In this document: piece by piece, positions 1 to 8,574 of the stretch | Numbering within the stretch: the first letter of the stretch is position 1 | Layout: each line of letters begins with the position of its first letter | DNA from: Comamonadaceae bacterium | Lineage (GTDB): Bacteria > Pseudomonadota > Gammaproteobacteria > Burkholderiales > Burkholderiaceae_C | Assembly: GCA_004144865.1 (NCBI GenBank) | Contig: SEAY01000003.1 | Location: 1-64,000, forward strand | Direction of reading: 5' to 3' | DNA length: 64,000 bases | Translations under genes and position numbers: made by a program | The notes under the pieces: model-generated | Seen by the model: the letters and a program-made list of their open reading frames with translations, nothing else | Databases searched by the model: none | Told to the model about the DNA's origin: nothing

Positions 1-214
1 CTGCGATGGCCGGTCAGGCGGCCCCACGCGAAGAACTCGTCTGCAGTTGGCCCGCTGCGCGGTCCAACTGCGAACTCGAACAGCTTCGCGAATCAGAGAC
101 GTACGCGCGGCTCGATACGGTCGCTGCGCTCCCTCTCGTAGCCGCGCTGGGCCGCCTGCCCGGCCATCGCAGGCGCCCTGCCTTCATGCGCGCCCCGGCC
201 CGCCCGCACGCGGC
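1..214. repeat. Degraded partial copy of a dispersed intergenic repeat
   Basis: No gene is supported here. Bases 29-90 hold the central module of the repeat (GAAGAACTCGTCTGCAGTT ... AACTGCGAACTCGAACAG). The same module recurs in inverse orientation at about 445-520 and again at 18075-18140. The rest is GC-rich and resembles the arms of the full copies only loosely. Reading frames that cross it are shadows of the repeat: they have low-complexity Arg/Ala-rich translations and no recognisable domain. The element may begin before the window. Confidence 0.6.
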
Positions 215-662
215 TTGGCAGTTGGGCAGCGGTGGTTCAACAAGCCAGCTTGATCAAGCAGAGTGCTTCCCGTCGCCCCAGGCGGTGCGCGGTGTCGGCC
301 CGCATAAGGGGGCGGTGCCTGACCTCCGGGGTCCCCGGGAAAAGGCTTCAGCCTTTTTCGGGGTGGAGGGTGGCTGTTCCCGGCGCCGCAGCGTGGCTAC
401 GAGAGCGTCACGCAGTGACGCATATCGAGCCACGCGACCGTCTCTAGCTCGCGAAGCTGTTCGAGTTCGCAGTTTGGCCGCTCGCGGCCAAACTGCAGAC
501 GAGTTCTTCGCGTGCGGTGCCGGGAACAGCCTTTCAGGTTTGCCGGCGCGCTTGGCGCGCCGGCCACCGCCCCAGCGGGCCGGCACCGCGCACCGCCTGG
601 CGCGGCGTGGGCGCGGAGCCGACGAGCGTCGGGGTTCGGCTTCGCGCTCACCCCCGACCTAC
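215..662 (-). repeat. Quasi-palindromic ~450-bp intergenic element, copy A (inverse of copy B)
   Basis: Read in reverse complement, this stretch follows the element at 17918-18364 almost end to end. Shared blocks include the Gln/Leu-free arm around CTTGATCAAGCAGAG, the GGTGCGCGGTG block, the CTGTTCCCGGCGCCG blocks, the CGAAGCTGTTCGAGTTCG centre and the right terminus ending in CTTCGCGCTCACC...CCTAC at 662. It differs by an insert of about 45 bp near 325-370 that itself forms a hairpin (AAAAGGC-TTCA-GCCTTTT). The element has no coding capacity. Its nested inverted repeats would fold into a large hairpin. The left boundary is approximate. Confidence 0.65.
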
Positions 663-698
663 ATGGGCGGCGGATATTCACCGCTGGCCGAATTTTCC

Positions 699-712
699 TT
701 GCGTCTGATCAA
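699..712 (+). promoter_or_regulatory. Possible anaerobox (FNR-type site) upstream of ccoG
   Basis: TTGCG-TCTG-ATCAA matches the FNR consensus TTGAT-N4-ATCAA at 8 of 10 defined positions, with one half perfect. It lies 42 bp before the ccoG start. A better-matched site in this window (30682-30695) and an fnr gene make FNR control plausible. The match alone is modest. Confidence 0.4.
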
Positions 713-754
713 GGTCAACTGACGCGGCCACCCCCCGCCGCATCATTCCCGGAC

Positions 755-2127
755 ATGAAAGTCATCCCGATCACCCCGGTGCCCGCCGACGGCGACGGCC
801 AGGGGCTGTACGCATCCGAGAAGAAGGTCTATCCCCGTTCCGTCTCCGGCCTGTTCGCCCGCTGGCGCTGGACCTTCGTGTGGCTCACCCAGATCGTGTT
901 CTACGGCCTGCCGTGGCTGCAATGGGGCGAGCGCCAGGCCGTGCTGTTCGACCTGGCCGCGCGGCGCTTCTACATCTTCGGCTACGTCCTGTACCCGCAG
1001 GACTTCATCTACCTCACCGGCCTGCTGGTGATCAGCGCGCTGTCGCTGTTCCTGTTCACCGCCGTGGCCGGGCGCCTGTGGTGCGGCTTCGCCTGCGCAA
1101 GGTCGAGGGCGATCGCAACCAGCGCATGAAGCTGGACCAGGGGCCGCTCAACGTGCAGAAGCTGGGCAAGAAGTCGGTCAAGCACTTCCTGTGGATCTCG
1201 CTGGCGCTCTGGACCGGCTTCACCTTCGTGGGTTACTTCACGCCGGTGCAGACGCTCTGGGCCGAGTCGTTCACGCTGTCGTTCGGGCCCTGGGAATGGT
1301 TCTGGGTGCTGTTCTACGGGTTCGCCACCTACGGCAACGCCGGCTTCATGCGCGAGCAGGTCTGCAAGTACATGTGCCCGTACGCGCGCTTCCAGAGCGC
1401 GATGTTCGACCGCGACACCCTCGTCGTCAGCTACGACACCGCGCGCGGCGACCCGCGCGGCACCCGCGGCCGCAAGGACGACAAGGCGGCCAAGGGCCTG
1501 GGCGACTGCATCGACTGCGGCTTGTGCGTGCAGGTCTGCCCCACCGGCATCGACATCCGCAACGGCCTGCAATACGAGTGCATCAGCTGCGCTGCCTGCG
1601 TGGACGTGTGCGACACGGTGATGGACAAGATGCACTATCCGCAGGGGCTGATCCGCTTCACCACGCAGAACGCGCTGAAGCAGGGCGTGGGCCGCGAAGG
1701 CATCCTCAGGCGCGTGCTGCGCCCGCGCGTGCTGGTGTACAGCGCATTCCTGCTGGCGCTGACGGCGGCCATGATGGCGACGCTCGCCATGCGCATGCCG
1801 CTGAAGGTGGACGTGGTGCGCGACCGCGCCGCGCTGTCGCGCATCGTCGCCGGCGGACGGCTGGAGAACGTGTACCGCTTGCAGGTGATGAACGCCACCG
1901 AGCAGCCGCAACGCTACCGCATCGCGGCCGAGGGCCTGGAAGGGCTCTCGCTCGCCTCGGAGGCCGAGGTCGAGGTCGGCGCGGCTGAATCGCGCTGGGT
2001 CGCCGTGCGCCTGCAGGTGCCCTACGGAGCCGCCGGCCCGGGCTCGCATCCGATCCACTTCGACGTGGGCACGGTCGGCGGCGACGCCCATGTGCGCGAG
2101 AAGTCCGTGTTCCTGGTGCCGCGATGA
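755..2127 (+). pseudogene. ccoG: Cytochrome cbb3 oxidase assembly protein CcoG, broken by an internal deletion/frameshift
   Basis: CcoG (RdxA/FixG family) is an inner-membrane polyferredoxin needed for copper handling during cbb3 cytochrome oxidase maturation. The first part (755 to about 1097) encodes the N-terminus and early membrane segments up to RLWCGFAC. Reading then has to change frame: from about 1096 the other frame continues with RKVEGDRNQRM and runs to 2127. That frame keeps the Fe-S cysteines (CKYMCPYARF, CIDCGLCVQVCP, CISCAACVDVC) and the C-terminal IgA-like domain. Compared with the family, the 13 residues after the FAC cysteine (PQTVYTEIF.WIE type) are missing plus one base, about 40 bp in all, which explains the shift. 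A shortened product could start at ATG 1126. It is either a real pseudogene or a local sequence error. fixH overlaps its stop by 4 bp. Confidence 0.85.
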
Positions 2128-2408
2128 ACGACAAGGAAAAGCCGATGAGCAAAACACAAGCGCAGGCGAAAGCCGCAGCCCCGTGGTGGAAGCACGGCTA
2201 CGTGTGGATGATCCTGGCCGGCCCGGCCGTCGTGGTGGTGGCGGGCATCGCCACCTTCGTCATCGCCGTGCGCACGCCCGATCCCGTGGTCGCCACCGAC
2301 TACTACCGGCGCGGGATCGAGCTCAACAAGACCCTGCGCGCGCACGAGAAGGCCACGCTGCCGGCGGTGCAGGGCCGCAACCACGCGGCGACGCCCAGCC
2401 GTCCGTGA
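2124..2408 (+). CDS. FixH-like membrane protein
   Basis: This 94-residue protein has a single transmembrane segment at about residues 26-48 (VWMILAGPAVVVVAGIATF) and the pattern WW..GY.WMIL.GPA...DYYRRGIELNKTL. That pattern is typical of the short FixH-like proteins encoded beside ccoG in beta-proteobacteria. FixH takes part in copper delivery or assembly of cbb3-type oxidase, probably with a CcoI-type ATPase, in the inner membrane. The start overlaps the ccoG stop (ATGA), which implies translational coupling. If ccoG is truly broken, this gene may also be affected. An in-frame ATG at 2145 is an alternative start. Confidence 0.75.
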   Translation: MNDKEKPMSKTQAQAKAAAPWWKHGYVWMILAGPAVVVVAGIATFVIAVRTPDPVVATDYYRRGIELNKTLRAHEKATLPAVQGRNHAATPSRP

Positions 2409-2444
2409 CGGCGCGAATGCCCAACACTTGAAGAGGAGACCAGC

Positions 2445-2735
2445 ATGGCGCAACGCATGATGTGGATCGCCTGGCCCGCGTTCCTGGCGGCCTGCGGCCT
2501 GGAACTCCTGGTCTTCGCGTTCGTCGATCCGGACGACCTGCACTGGGCCGGCCAGGCCCTCCACTGGTCGCGGCAGGCCGTCTACACGTTCGCCTTCTTT
2601 GCCTTCTGGGCCGTGGCCGCGGGCGCCTGCTGGCTCACCACGCTCCTGCGCCTGACGCCGCTGGAGATCAACCAGTGTCCCTTCGACCCTTCGCAGCGCC
2701 CCGCCGGGTGCCCTGGCGAGGCGGTCACGCGCTGA
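2445..2735 (+). CDS. Small two-helix membrane protein of the cco block
   Basis: This 96-residue protein has two hydrophobic helices (about residues 6-28 and 45-68) separated by an acidic loop, and a short hydrophilic tail ending in QCPFDPSQRPAGCPG. A clear ribosome-binding site (AAGAGGAG) precedes the ATG. Small membrane proteins of this size commonly follow ccoG and fixH in Comamonadaceae, and I know of no assigned function. Its position suggests a role in, or co-expression with, cbb3 oxidase assembly. A rho-independent terminator about 90 bp downstream probably closes the operon. Confidence 0.7.
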   Translation: MAQRMMWIAWPAFLAACGLELLVFAFVDPDDLHWAGQALHWSRQAVYTFAFFAFWAVAAGACWLTTLLRLTPLEINQCPFDPSQRPAGCPGEAVTR

Positions 2736-2823
2736 TCCCGGTACAGCCGGGTTGCGCCCAGCGCGCAAGCCGGCCGCGACCAGCCCCGGGTCACGCGCGG
2801 GAACCTTCTGTTGCGTTACCAAG

Positions 2824-2845
2824 AGTCCCGCCATCGGGACTTTTT
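2824..2845 (+). terminator. Rho-independent terminator after the cco block
   Basis: The stem AGTCCCG / CGGGACT with loop CCAT is followed directly by a T run (TTTTT, then CGG). It lies 88 bp after the stop of the 96-residue membrane protein. Confidence 0.8.
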
Positions 2846-2893
2846 CGGTTACCAAGAACCCGCACGGCTGACATCTTTACATTCCGCTCGCCC

Positions 2894-2916
2894 GCAGCGG
2901 AAGGAAATTCCGCTGC
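2894..2916 (+). other. Perfect hairpin in the leader of the polysaccharide operon
   Basis: GCAGCGGAA and TTCCGCTGC form a 9-bp perfect stem with loop GGAAA. No T run follows, so it does not look like a terminator. It could be a protein-binding inverted repeat or an mRNA structure. Its function is unknown. Confidence 0.4.
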
Positions 2917-2938
2917 CTTATCAACGCGCTGCCTCTGC

Positions 2939-2956
2939 GGTAGGCAGCGTCCTACC
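2939..2956. promoter_or_regulatory. GGTAGG-N6-CCTACC palindrome, possible response-regulator site
   Basis: GGTAGG-CAGCGT-CCTACC is a perfect 6-bp inverted repeat with a 6-bp spacer. Closely matching sites occur at 13919-13934 (before the FimV-like gene) and 20164-20179 (before the PAS/GGDEF/EAL gene). The geometry resembles sites of NarL/FixJ-family regulators such as GacA/UvrY (TGTAAG-N6-CTTACA). Assignment to a particular protein is inference. Confidence 0.5.
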
Positions 2957-3202
2957 CCCGAATGCGGGCGGCACTGTCGAACCGGCTGACCTTACAAACC
3001 CAACATCCCGTTCGAGTTTGAAACACACAGGTTGAAACACCCGCGACGTCGCAATGTCCTCGACAGAGGGAACTCGCGGCGACGGACGAGGCGCCGCCTG
3101 CACCAGCGCCTTCAGACCGTGTGTAAACAGACGTGACCCTGCCCCGGGCCAACCACCCGGAGCACCGTTGAGCAGTTACAGCCGGATAGGACCGGCACGG
3201 AC

Positions 3203-3210
3203 AAGGGAGG
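3203..3210 (+). promoter_or_regulatory. Ribosome-binding site fixing a TTG start
   Basis: AAGGGAGG lies 6 bases before TTG 3217. No ATG or GTG is as well placed, and the protein family begins its Rossmann fold (KRTVGIVCGTRPE) right there. This supports TTG as the real start of the epimerase. Confidence 0.7.
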
Positions 3211-3216
3211 CGGGTT

Positions 3217-4341
3217 TTGGACAAGCGAACTGTCGGGATCGTGTGCGGGACCCGGCCCGAGATCATCAAGCTCGCGCCGGTGTACCACGCGCTGCGCGGG
3301 CACGAATCGCTGCGCGTCCTGTGGGTTCACACGGGACAGCATGGCGACATGGCGGCCGACATGCTGCGCTGCTTCGGCATCGAGCCGGACGTGCAGCTGG
3401 CGCGCACGGGCGCATCGCTGGAGGAATTCAGCATCGGCTGCCGGGCGCAGCTCGATGCGCTGATGGCCGGGCAGCGCTGGGACCTCTGCATCGTGCAGGG
3501 CGACACCGAAAGCGCGTTCCTGGGCGCGCTTTCTGCGTTCTACCGCCGCGTCCCCGTGGGGCACGTCGAGGCGGGGCTGCGCACCTACAACATCGAGCGC
3601 CCTTTCCCGGAAGAAGGCCTGCGGCAGATGATCAGCCGCATCACCAACATGCACTGGGCGCCCACCGAGCGTGCGCGCGCCGCGCTGCTCCGCGAGGGGA
3701 TCGAGCCCGAGAAGATCCAGCTCACCGGCAATACGGTGGTGGACGCGCAGCAATGGATCTGCGATCGCCATGGCATCCGCCGCGAGTCCGGGGCGGACCA
3801 GGGCCACATCCTGGTGACGGCCCACCGCCGCGAGAACTGGGGTGAGGAGATGGAGCAGACCTTCCATGCCGTCGCCGACATCGCGCGCGCGCATCCCTCG
3901 CGCCGCGTGCTGTTCCCGGTGCACCTCAACCCCGTCGTGCAGCGCCCGGCCCACGCGATCCTGCAGGGACTGGCGAACGTCAGCCTGGTCGCGCCGCTGG
4001 ACTACCTGGGCATGCAGCAGGCCCTGGTGAATGCCTGCCTGCTGCTCACCGATTCCGGCGGCCTGCAGGAGGAGGCGCCCACGTTCGGCGTCCCCACGCT
4101 GGTGCTGCGCCATGAGACCGAGCGCCCCGAGGCCGTCGAAGCGGGCTGCGCCCGCCTGGTCGGCCCCCGGCGCGACACGATCGTTCGGGAGGCGGGCCGA
4201 CTGCTCGCCGATGACCAGGCCGCCGAAGCCATGCGCAAGGTGGCCAATCCGTTCGGCGACGGGCAGGCGTCTGCCCGCATCGCCGCCGCCGTCCTGGCGC
4301 GCCTTGCCCTTCCGGCCGCGGCCGAAGAGGTGGCCGCCTGA
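3217..4341 (+). CDS. wecB: UDP-N-acetylglucosamine 2-epimerase (non-hydrolysing)
   Basis: This enzyme interconverts UDP-GlcNAc and UDP-ManNAc in the cytoplasm. The 374 residues match the usual family length. Signature stretches are GTRPEIIKLAPV at the N-terminus, VQGDTESAFLGAL, GHVEAGLRTYNIERPFPEE, TAHRRENWGE and the nucleotide-binding DSGGLQEEAPTFGVP with catalytic-region Asp, Glu and His residues. It is the first gene of the operon and starts at TTG behind a strong Shine-Dalgarno sequence. In E. coli, WecB supplies UDP-ManNAc to the NfrB-dependent polysaccharide. Its presence here next to NfrB- and NfrA-like genes points to a dedicated donor-sugar supply for a ManNAc-containing polymer, though it could also feed a common-antigen or capsule pathway. 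Confidence 0.93.
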   Translation: MDKRTVGIVCGTRPEIIKLAPVYHALRGHESLRVLWVHTGQHGDMAADMLRCFGIEPDVQLARTGASLEEFSIGCRAQLDALMAGQRWDLCIVQGDTESAFLGALSAFYRRVPVGHVEAGLRTYNIERPFPEEGLRQMISRITNMHWAPTERARAALLREGIEPEKIQLTGNTVVDAQQWICDRHGIRRESGADQGHILVTAHRRENWGEEMEQTFHAVADIARAHPSRRVLFPVHLNPVVQRPAHAILQGLANVSLVAPLDYLGMQQALVNACLLLTDSGGLQEEAPTFGVPTLVLRHETERPEAVEAGCARLVGPRRDTIVREAGRLLADDQAAEAMRKVANPFGDGQASARIAAAVLARLALPAAAEEVAA

Positions 4342-4357
4342 CAACCGAGGAATTTCC

Positions 4358-4738
4358 ATGCACCACGCCATCGTCCACCTTGCCGCCGTCGCAGCGCTCG
4401 CCTGCACCGGCGCCGCCTTCGCGCAAGTCACCCCGCCGCCTTTGCCGCCCGGCTCCAACCTCGTGCGGGCCGAGCCCGGCATGAGCGAGCCCGATCGCAA
4501 GCGCCACGTGCGCGCGCACCACCACAAGTTCCACCACAACAAGGACTACACCCGCGACGACAGCGTCCATGGGCACGAAAGTGCCATGGTGCGTACCGGA
4601 ACGCAGGGGGCTGCTCCCGGCGTGGCGCCCCCGGCAGCGGGCAGCGCGGCGCCCGCCGGCGGCGCGGGCACCGGCCCGGCGCGCGAGAAGACCGACCGGG
4701 GCGCCAGTTCCTATTTCCACGGCAACGAGAAGAAGTGA
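4358..4738 (+). CDS. Secreted His-rich small protein of unknown function
   Basis: The 126-residue product starts with a signal peptide (about 1-24, ending AGAAFAQ) and a Pro-rich stretch (VTPPPLPPGSN). A basic, His-rich block follows at about residues 48-66 (KRHVRAHHHKFHHNKDYTRDD), then a low-complexity Gly/Ala/Pro linker and a charged end (SSYFHGNEKK). It lies 16 bp after wecB and 10 bp before the DUF2334 gene, so it is surely in the operon. I do not recognise a family. The His cluster could bind metal or an anionic surface. A link to metal supply for the neighbouring deacetylase-like protein is speculation. Confidence 0.7.
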   Translation: MHHAIVHLAAVAALACTGAAFAQVTPPPLPPGSNLVRAEPGMSEPDRKRHVRAHHHKFHHNKDYTRDDSVHGHESAMVRTGTQGAAPGVAPPAAGSAAPAGGAGTGPAREKTDRGASSYFHGNEKK

Positions 4739-4748
4739 GAGGCCAGCC

Positions 4749-6404
4749 ATGAACTCCCTGCAGAAATTCGTCCTCCCCGTGCTGGCCGTCGCGACCTTCG
4801 CCGGCACGCAGATTCCCGCCCACGCGCAGACCGGAGGCACGACCACGCCGCCGAAGGTGCTGGCGCTGTACGACGCGCCCAGCGGCACGCCGTGGGACAA
4901 GCTCGGTTATGCGTACACCATCATGCTGCGCAACATGCTGGGACACTTCGACGCGCAGGTCGAGCTGCTCCCGGTGCAGCAGTACACGCCCGGCAAGGTG
5001 GAGGGCTACAGCGCCACCTTCTACATCGGCGCCTCGTACGACCACCAGATCCCGGCCGCCTTCCTGAGCGACGCGACCACCACCAGCAAGACGGTGGTCT
5101 GGTTCAAGTACAACCTGTGGCAACTGGCCTGGAACCAGGCCTACAACTTCGGCGCCGTCAAGGGCATCCAGTTCAACGGCCTGCGCGGCCTGAACGAGTC
5201 GCCGTCGGCGGCGAACCCGGAGCCGGGCTTCTTCAACACGGTGAAGTACAAGAACCTGGACTTCGTCAAGTACTACAGCTTCGACAGCGTGCGCGGCGTC
5301 GTGAACGCCGACCCGGACATCGGCCACGTGGCCGTCGCCGATCCGGCCAAGGCGCAGGTGGTGGTGCCGGTGGCCAATCCGAAGACCGGCGAGACGGCTC
5401 CGTACGTCGTGCGCTCGGGCAACTTCTGGTACTTCGCGGACCTGCCCTTCAGCTTCATCGGCCCGCGCGACCGCTACCTGGTGTTCAGCGACCTGCTGCA
5501 CGACATCCTGGCCGTGCCGCACGCCGAGAGCCACAAGGCGCTGGTGCGGCTGGAGGACGTGGGCGCGATGGTTTCCGTCGACGCCATGAAGAAGCTCACC
5601 GACTACATGAAGGGCCGCAACGTGCCGTTCTCGGTGGCCGTGATCCCGCGCTACGTGGACGGCCTCGGCACGTACAACGGCGGCCGGCGCCAGGAGGTGA
5701 ACCTGTCGCAGGCCACCAACCTGCGCACCTCGCTCAACTACGCCAAGGCGCGCGGCGGCGAGATGGTGATGCACGGCTTCACGCACCAGTACGGCACGAT
5801 GAAGAACCCGCACACCGGCGTGAGCGGCGACGACTACGAGTTCTGGAACATCGTCGACAACAAGCCGTTCCCCGAGGACTCGCCGTCCTGGGTGCTCGGC
5901 CGCCTCAACCAGGGCCTGTCGGACATGCGGGCCTGGGGCTTCAACCCGGTGGCCTGGGAAGCGCCGCACTACCACACGTCGGCCATCACGGCCCGCACCG
6001 CGCCGCAGCTGTTCACGACCACCTACCAGCGCGTCGTCTACTACACCGCCGACAAGCCCGACTTCTTCGCGTCCACCGCCAAGGACTTCAGCGTGGGGCA
6101 GTTCTACCCGTACGTCGTGCGCAAGGACTATTACGGCCAGTACGTGCTGCCGGAGAACCTGGGAAACATCGAGTACGACATCCGCACGGTCGACCCGACG
6201 TCGAACTACAACTACACGGCCGACGACCTGCTGCTGAACGCGAAGTACGCCAAGACCATCCGCGACGGCTTCGCCTCGTTCTTCTTCCATCCCTTCTGGC
6301 TCGAACCCAACCTCGGAACGCCCGGCTTCGAGGATTTCAAGAAGACCGTCGAAGGCATCTCCGCGCTCGGCTTCACCTGGGTTGCGCCCAGCACGCTGCG
6401 CTGA
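4749..6404 (+). CDS. DUF2334 polysaccharide-deacetylase-like secreted protein
   Basis: The 551-residue protein has a signal peptide (about 1-27, cleavage near AHAQ). After an N-terminal domain of about 250 residues comes a region resembling the NodB-like fold of DUF2334 proteins: ALVRLEDVGAMVS (metal Asp region) near residue 265, MHGFTHQYG with the HxxxH pair near 345, WEAPHYHTS near 405 and a late FFFHPFWLEP. These residues suggest a metal-dependent de-N-acetylase or esterase acting in the periplasm. In an operon with an epimerase and a glycosyltransferase it probably trims the polymer, as PgaB or PelA do in other systems. Catalysis is inferred and the substrate unknown. The start at 4749 has the signal peptide immediately after it. 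Confidence 0.8.
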   Translation: MNSLQKFVLPVLAVATFAGTQIPAHAQTGGTTTPPKVLALYDAPSGTPWDKLGYAYTIMLRNMLGHFDAQVELLPVQQYTPGKVEGYSATFYIGASYDHQIPAAFLSDATTTSKTVVWFKYNLWQLAWNQAYNFGAVKGIQFNGLRGLNESPSAANPEPGFFNTVKYKNLDFVKYYSFDSVRGVVNADPDIGHVAVADPAKAQVVVPVANPKTGETAPYVVRSGNFWYFADLPFSFIGPRDRYLVFSDLLHDILAVPHAESHKALVRLEDVGAMVSVDAMKKLTDYMKGRNVPFSVAVIPRYVDGLGTYNGGRRQEVNLSQATNLRTSLNYAKARGGEMVMHGFTHQYGTMKNPHTGVSGDDYEFWNIVDNKPFPEDSPSWVLGRLNQGLSDMRAWGFNPVAWEAPHYHTSAITARTAPQLFTTTYQRVVYYTADKPDFFASTAKDFSVGQFYPYVVRKDYYGQYVLPENLGNIEYDIRTVDPTSNYNYTADDLLLNAKYAKTIRDGFASFFFHPFWLEPNLGTPGFEDFKKTVEGISALGFTWVAPSTLR

Positions 6405-6440
6405 GCTGCCGTCGACATGAACATCACAACGAGGTCCAAA

Positions 6441-8531
6441 ATGAAACTTGCCCGTGTCCTGCCCGCCGCCGCGCTGGCGGTGCTCTGCCTGGCCCCCACG
6501 CTGGGCCAGTCGCAACAGCCGACGCTGCGGCCCGCGCAGCAGGTGGTGCCCAGCACGCCTCCGCAGACGTCGGTGTTCCGCCCCGTGGACCCGGCGGCGC
6601 CCAACGGGGCGGCCGCAACCAACGGCGTGGCCACCGCGCCGGCCGCGGCCGATGCCAACGCCGGCGTGTGGGTGCCGCGCACGGTCAGCTTCGCCGACCT
6701 CGGCTTCACCGAGCCGGTGGTGCTGGGCTACCCGGACACCATCCGGGAGATCTACCTGCCGGTCCCGCCCGGGGTGAACCTCTCCGGCGCCGTGTTGCAG
6801 CTGGACGCGAACTTCGTGCGCGCCGACGGCGGCCGCACCACGCTGATCTACGCGATCGACGGGGCGCCCGTGGTGGCCAACGGCATCACCACCGACCGCG
6901 GTGACGCCAGCGCGCAGATCCCGGTGGACGGCAAGCCGCGCCCGAGCGGCTTCGTTCGCCTCAACATCGACTGGCGCACCGCCGTCGCCCGCGAGAACAC
7001 CTGCGCCGACGCCCGCACGCCGGGCAACATCCTGCGCATCGAGCCGACCAGCAAGTTCGTGTTCCGCTACGACGGCTCCGCGGTCCGCGACCTGGCTTCC
7101 GCCTGGAGCGCGCTGCCCTCGGCGCCGACCATCCAGGTGGCGTCCCGTCAGCTTGCGCCCGAGGCCTACGACGCCGCCTGGCGCGTGGGCGTGGCGCTCG
7201 AGCGGGCCGGCAAGCGCCCGAAGATCCGCACCGCCGACGGCGCTGTCGCGAACGTGGACCCCGCCCAGTCCGGCGCTGCCGCCCCGGCAGCGGCCGGCGC
7301 GGCCGAAGCCGACATCATCATCGGCGGCCAGGCCGGCTCCAAGCAGATCGTCCTGCAGCACGTGAACGGCCGTCCGGTGATCGTGGTCGCCCCCGACGCC
7401 GGTGCCCAGGCCGCGGGCATCTTCTCGCAGATCTGGCAGCAGGCCGCCGCCGGTTCGCAGCTCACCGTCTCGGCGGTGGAAATGCCGCGCAGCGATTCCA
7501 ACGCCGTGTCGCTGCAGTACCTGGGCGCCAAGCCCGCCAGCTTCGACGTGCTCGCCCATGCGGACTGGAACGCCAGCTTCGACATCGGCAGCGTCGCGGC
7601 CGACGGCAAGGGCCCCGGCACGCTGGTGATCGACGTCGCCGCCGCGCCCAGCGCAGCGCGCACGCCGCCCGTGGTCTCGGTGTTCATGAACGACGTGCTG
7701 CTGGGCGCCAAGGAGATGGAAGCCAACGGCAAGCGCGAACGCATCGTCGCGCCGGTGCCGCGCTACGCCCTGCAGACGCGCAACGTGATCCGCGTGTCCT
7801 TCGTGCGCCAGCTCGCTTCCGACCGCTGCCGCGAGACGCCCGAGCCGTACCCGGTGTCCGTGCTGGCGTCCAGCCACATGCTGCTCGACACGATCGAAGC
7901 TTCCAGCGACTTCACCGGCCTGATGGCGAAGTTCGCCAACGGCGGCTCGCTGATGGTGCCCCAGTCGCACCTGGCTGATTCGGTGAACACGCTGCCGCGC
8001 GTGATCCGCCTGGCCGCGAGCACCGGCCTGTCGCCCGTGAAGGCGAAGTTCCAGCCCGTGGCCGACGGCCAGCAGGCGAAGGTGGACGGCCCCTACCTCG
8101 CGGTGGACGTGATCCCCGCCGGCTACGCCGAATCCGTGAAGCCGGAGCAGGGCCGCCTGTTCCTGGCCGGCGCCAAGGACCGTCCGCTGCTCGACGTGCG
8201 CGGCCTCAACCGCGTGGGGATGATCGAGGTGACCGGTTCCGGTGACGACATCGGCGCGGTGTACCGCAGCCTGGGCGCGCAGCCGCCGTCGATGGAGAAG
8301 CCGATCCAGCTCTCGGGCGGCAACCTGGCCATCATGGGCAACAACGGCCTGCGCACCGAGGTGAACACGCGGGATCCTTCGGGGCAGGGCGTGATGAGGG
8401 AGGCGCAGCCGGGCCTGTTCGAGCGCGGCTACTGGTGGCTGCTGCCGCTGGTGCTGGTCGCCCTGTTCGTCGGCCTGCTGGTGTTCGCCAGCCGCATGCG
8501 CCGCCGCAAGGCCATGGCGGGCGATCGCTGA
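6441..8531 (+). CDS. BcsB-like periplasmic polysaccharide synthase subunit
   Basis: The 696-residue protein has a signal peptide (MKLARVLPAAALAVLCLAP), a long periplasmic region with alternating beta-rich domains, and a single C-terminal membrane anchor at about residues 660-682 (YWWLLPLVLVALFVGLLVF) followed by RMRRRK. This layout, plus SFADLGFTEPVVLGYPD and the paired jelly-roll-type segments, fits BcsB, the periplasmic partner of cellulose synthase BcsA. No BcsA, BcsC or BcsZ is present, so it presumably serves the NfrB-like synthase encoded next. ATG 6441 has an upstream ACGAGG and is preferred over ATG 6417, which lacks a good ribosome-binding site. In the E. coli Nfr pathway no BcsB homologue is used. 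Confidence 0.75.
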   Translation: MKLARVLPAAALAVLCLAPTLGQSQQPTLRPAQQVVPSTPPQTSVFRPVDPAAPNGAAATNGVATAPAAADANAGVWVPRTVSFADLGFTEPVVLGYPDTIREIYLPVPPGVNLSGAVLQLDANFVRADGGRTTLIYAIDGAPVVANGITTDRGDASAQIPVDGKPRPSGFVRLNIDWRTAVARENTCADARTPGNILRIEPTSKFVFRYDGSAVRDLASAWSALPSAPTIQVASRQLAPEAYDAAWRVGVALERAGKRPKIRTADGAVANVDPAQSGAAAPAAAGAAEADIIIGGQAGSKQIVLQHVNGRPVIVVAPDAGAQAAGIFSQIWQQAAAGSQLTVSAVEMPRSDSNAVSLQYLGAKPASFDVLAHADWNASFDIGSVAADGKGPGTLVIDVAAAPSAARTPPVVSVFMNDVLLGAKEMEANGKRERIVAPVPRYALQTRNVIRVSFVRQLASDRCRETPEPYPVSVLASSHMLLDTIEASSDFTGLMAKFANGGSLMVPQSHLADSVNTLPRVIRLAASTGLSPVKAKFQPVADGQQAKVDGPYLAVDVIPAGYAESVKPEQGRLFLAGAKDRPLLDVRGLNRVGMIEVTGSGDDIGAVYRSLGAQPPSMEKPIQLSGGNLAIMGNNGLRTEVNTRDPSGQGVMREAQPGLFERGYWWLLPLVLVALFVGLLVFASRMRRRKAMAGDR

Positions 8532-8574
8532 CCTCGCAAGTGTCTGACGCCATAACAACCAGGAGCGGGAGCCG

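Larger units (their letters stand above)
2736..3216. other. 481-bp intergenic region between cco block and polysaccharide operon
   Basis: No gene is supported. The region holds, in order, a terminator (2824-2845), a perfect 9-bp-stem hairpin (2894-2916), a GGTAGG-N6-CCTACC palindrome (2939-2956) and the ribosome-binding site of the epimerase (3203-3210). About 260 bp separate the palindrome from the first start codon, so the operon may have a long 5' leader. I saw no riboswitch that I could name. Confidence 0.6.

Noticed and set aside
6-722. Long forward reading frame across the left repeat region
   Set aside because: It lies entirely in the quasi-palindromic repeat, which is open in several frames on both strands because of GC content. 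The translation is Arg/Ala-rich without domains.
1009-2157. Minus-strand frame opposite ccoG
   Set aside because: The forward frame has clear Fe-S motifs and family similarity. The opposite frame is low-complexity.
2894-2955. Riboswitch in the leader of the epimerase operon
   Set aside because: Hairpins are present, but I could not match conserved bases of a c-di-GMP or other known riboswitch. It is left as unexplained structure.
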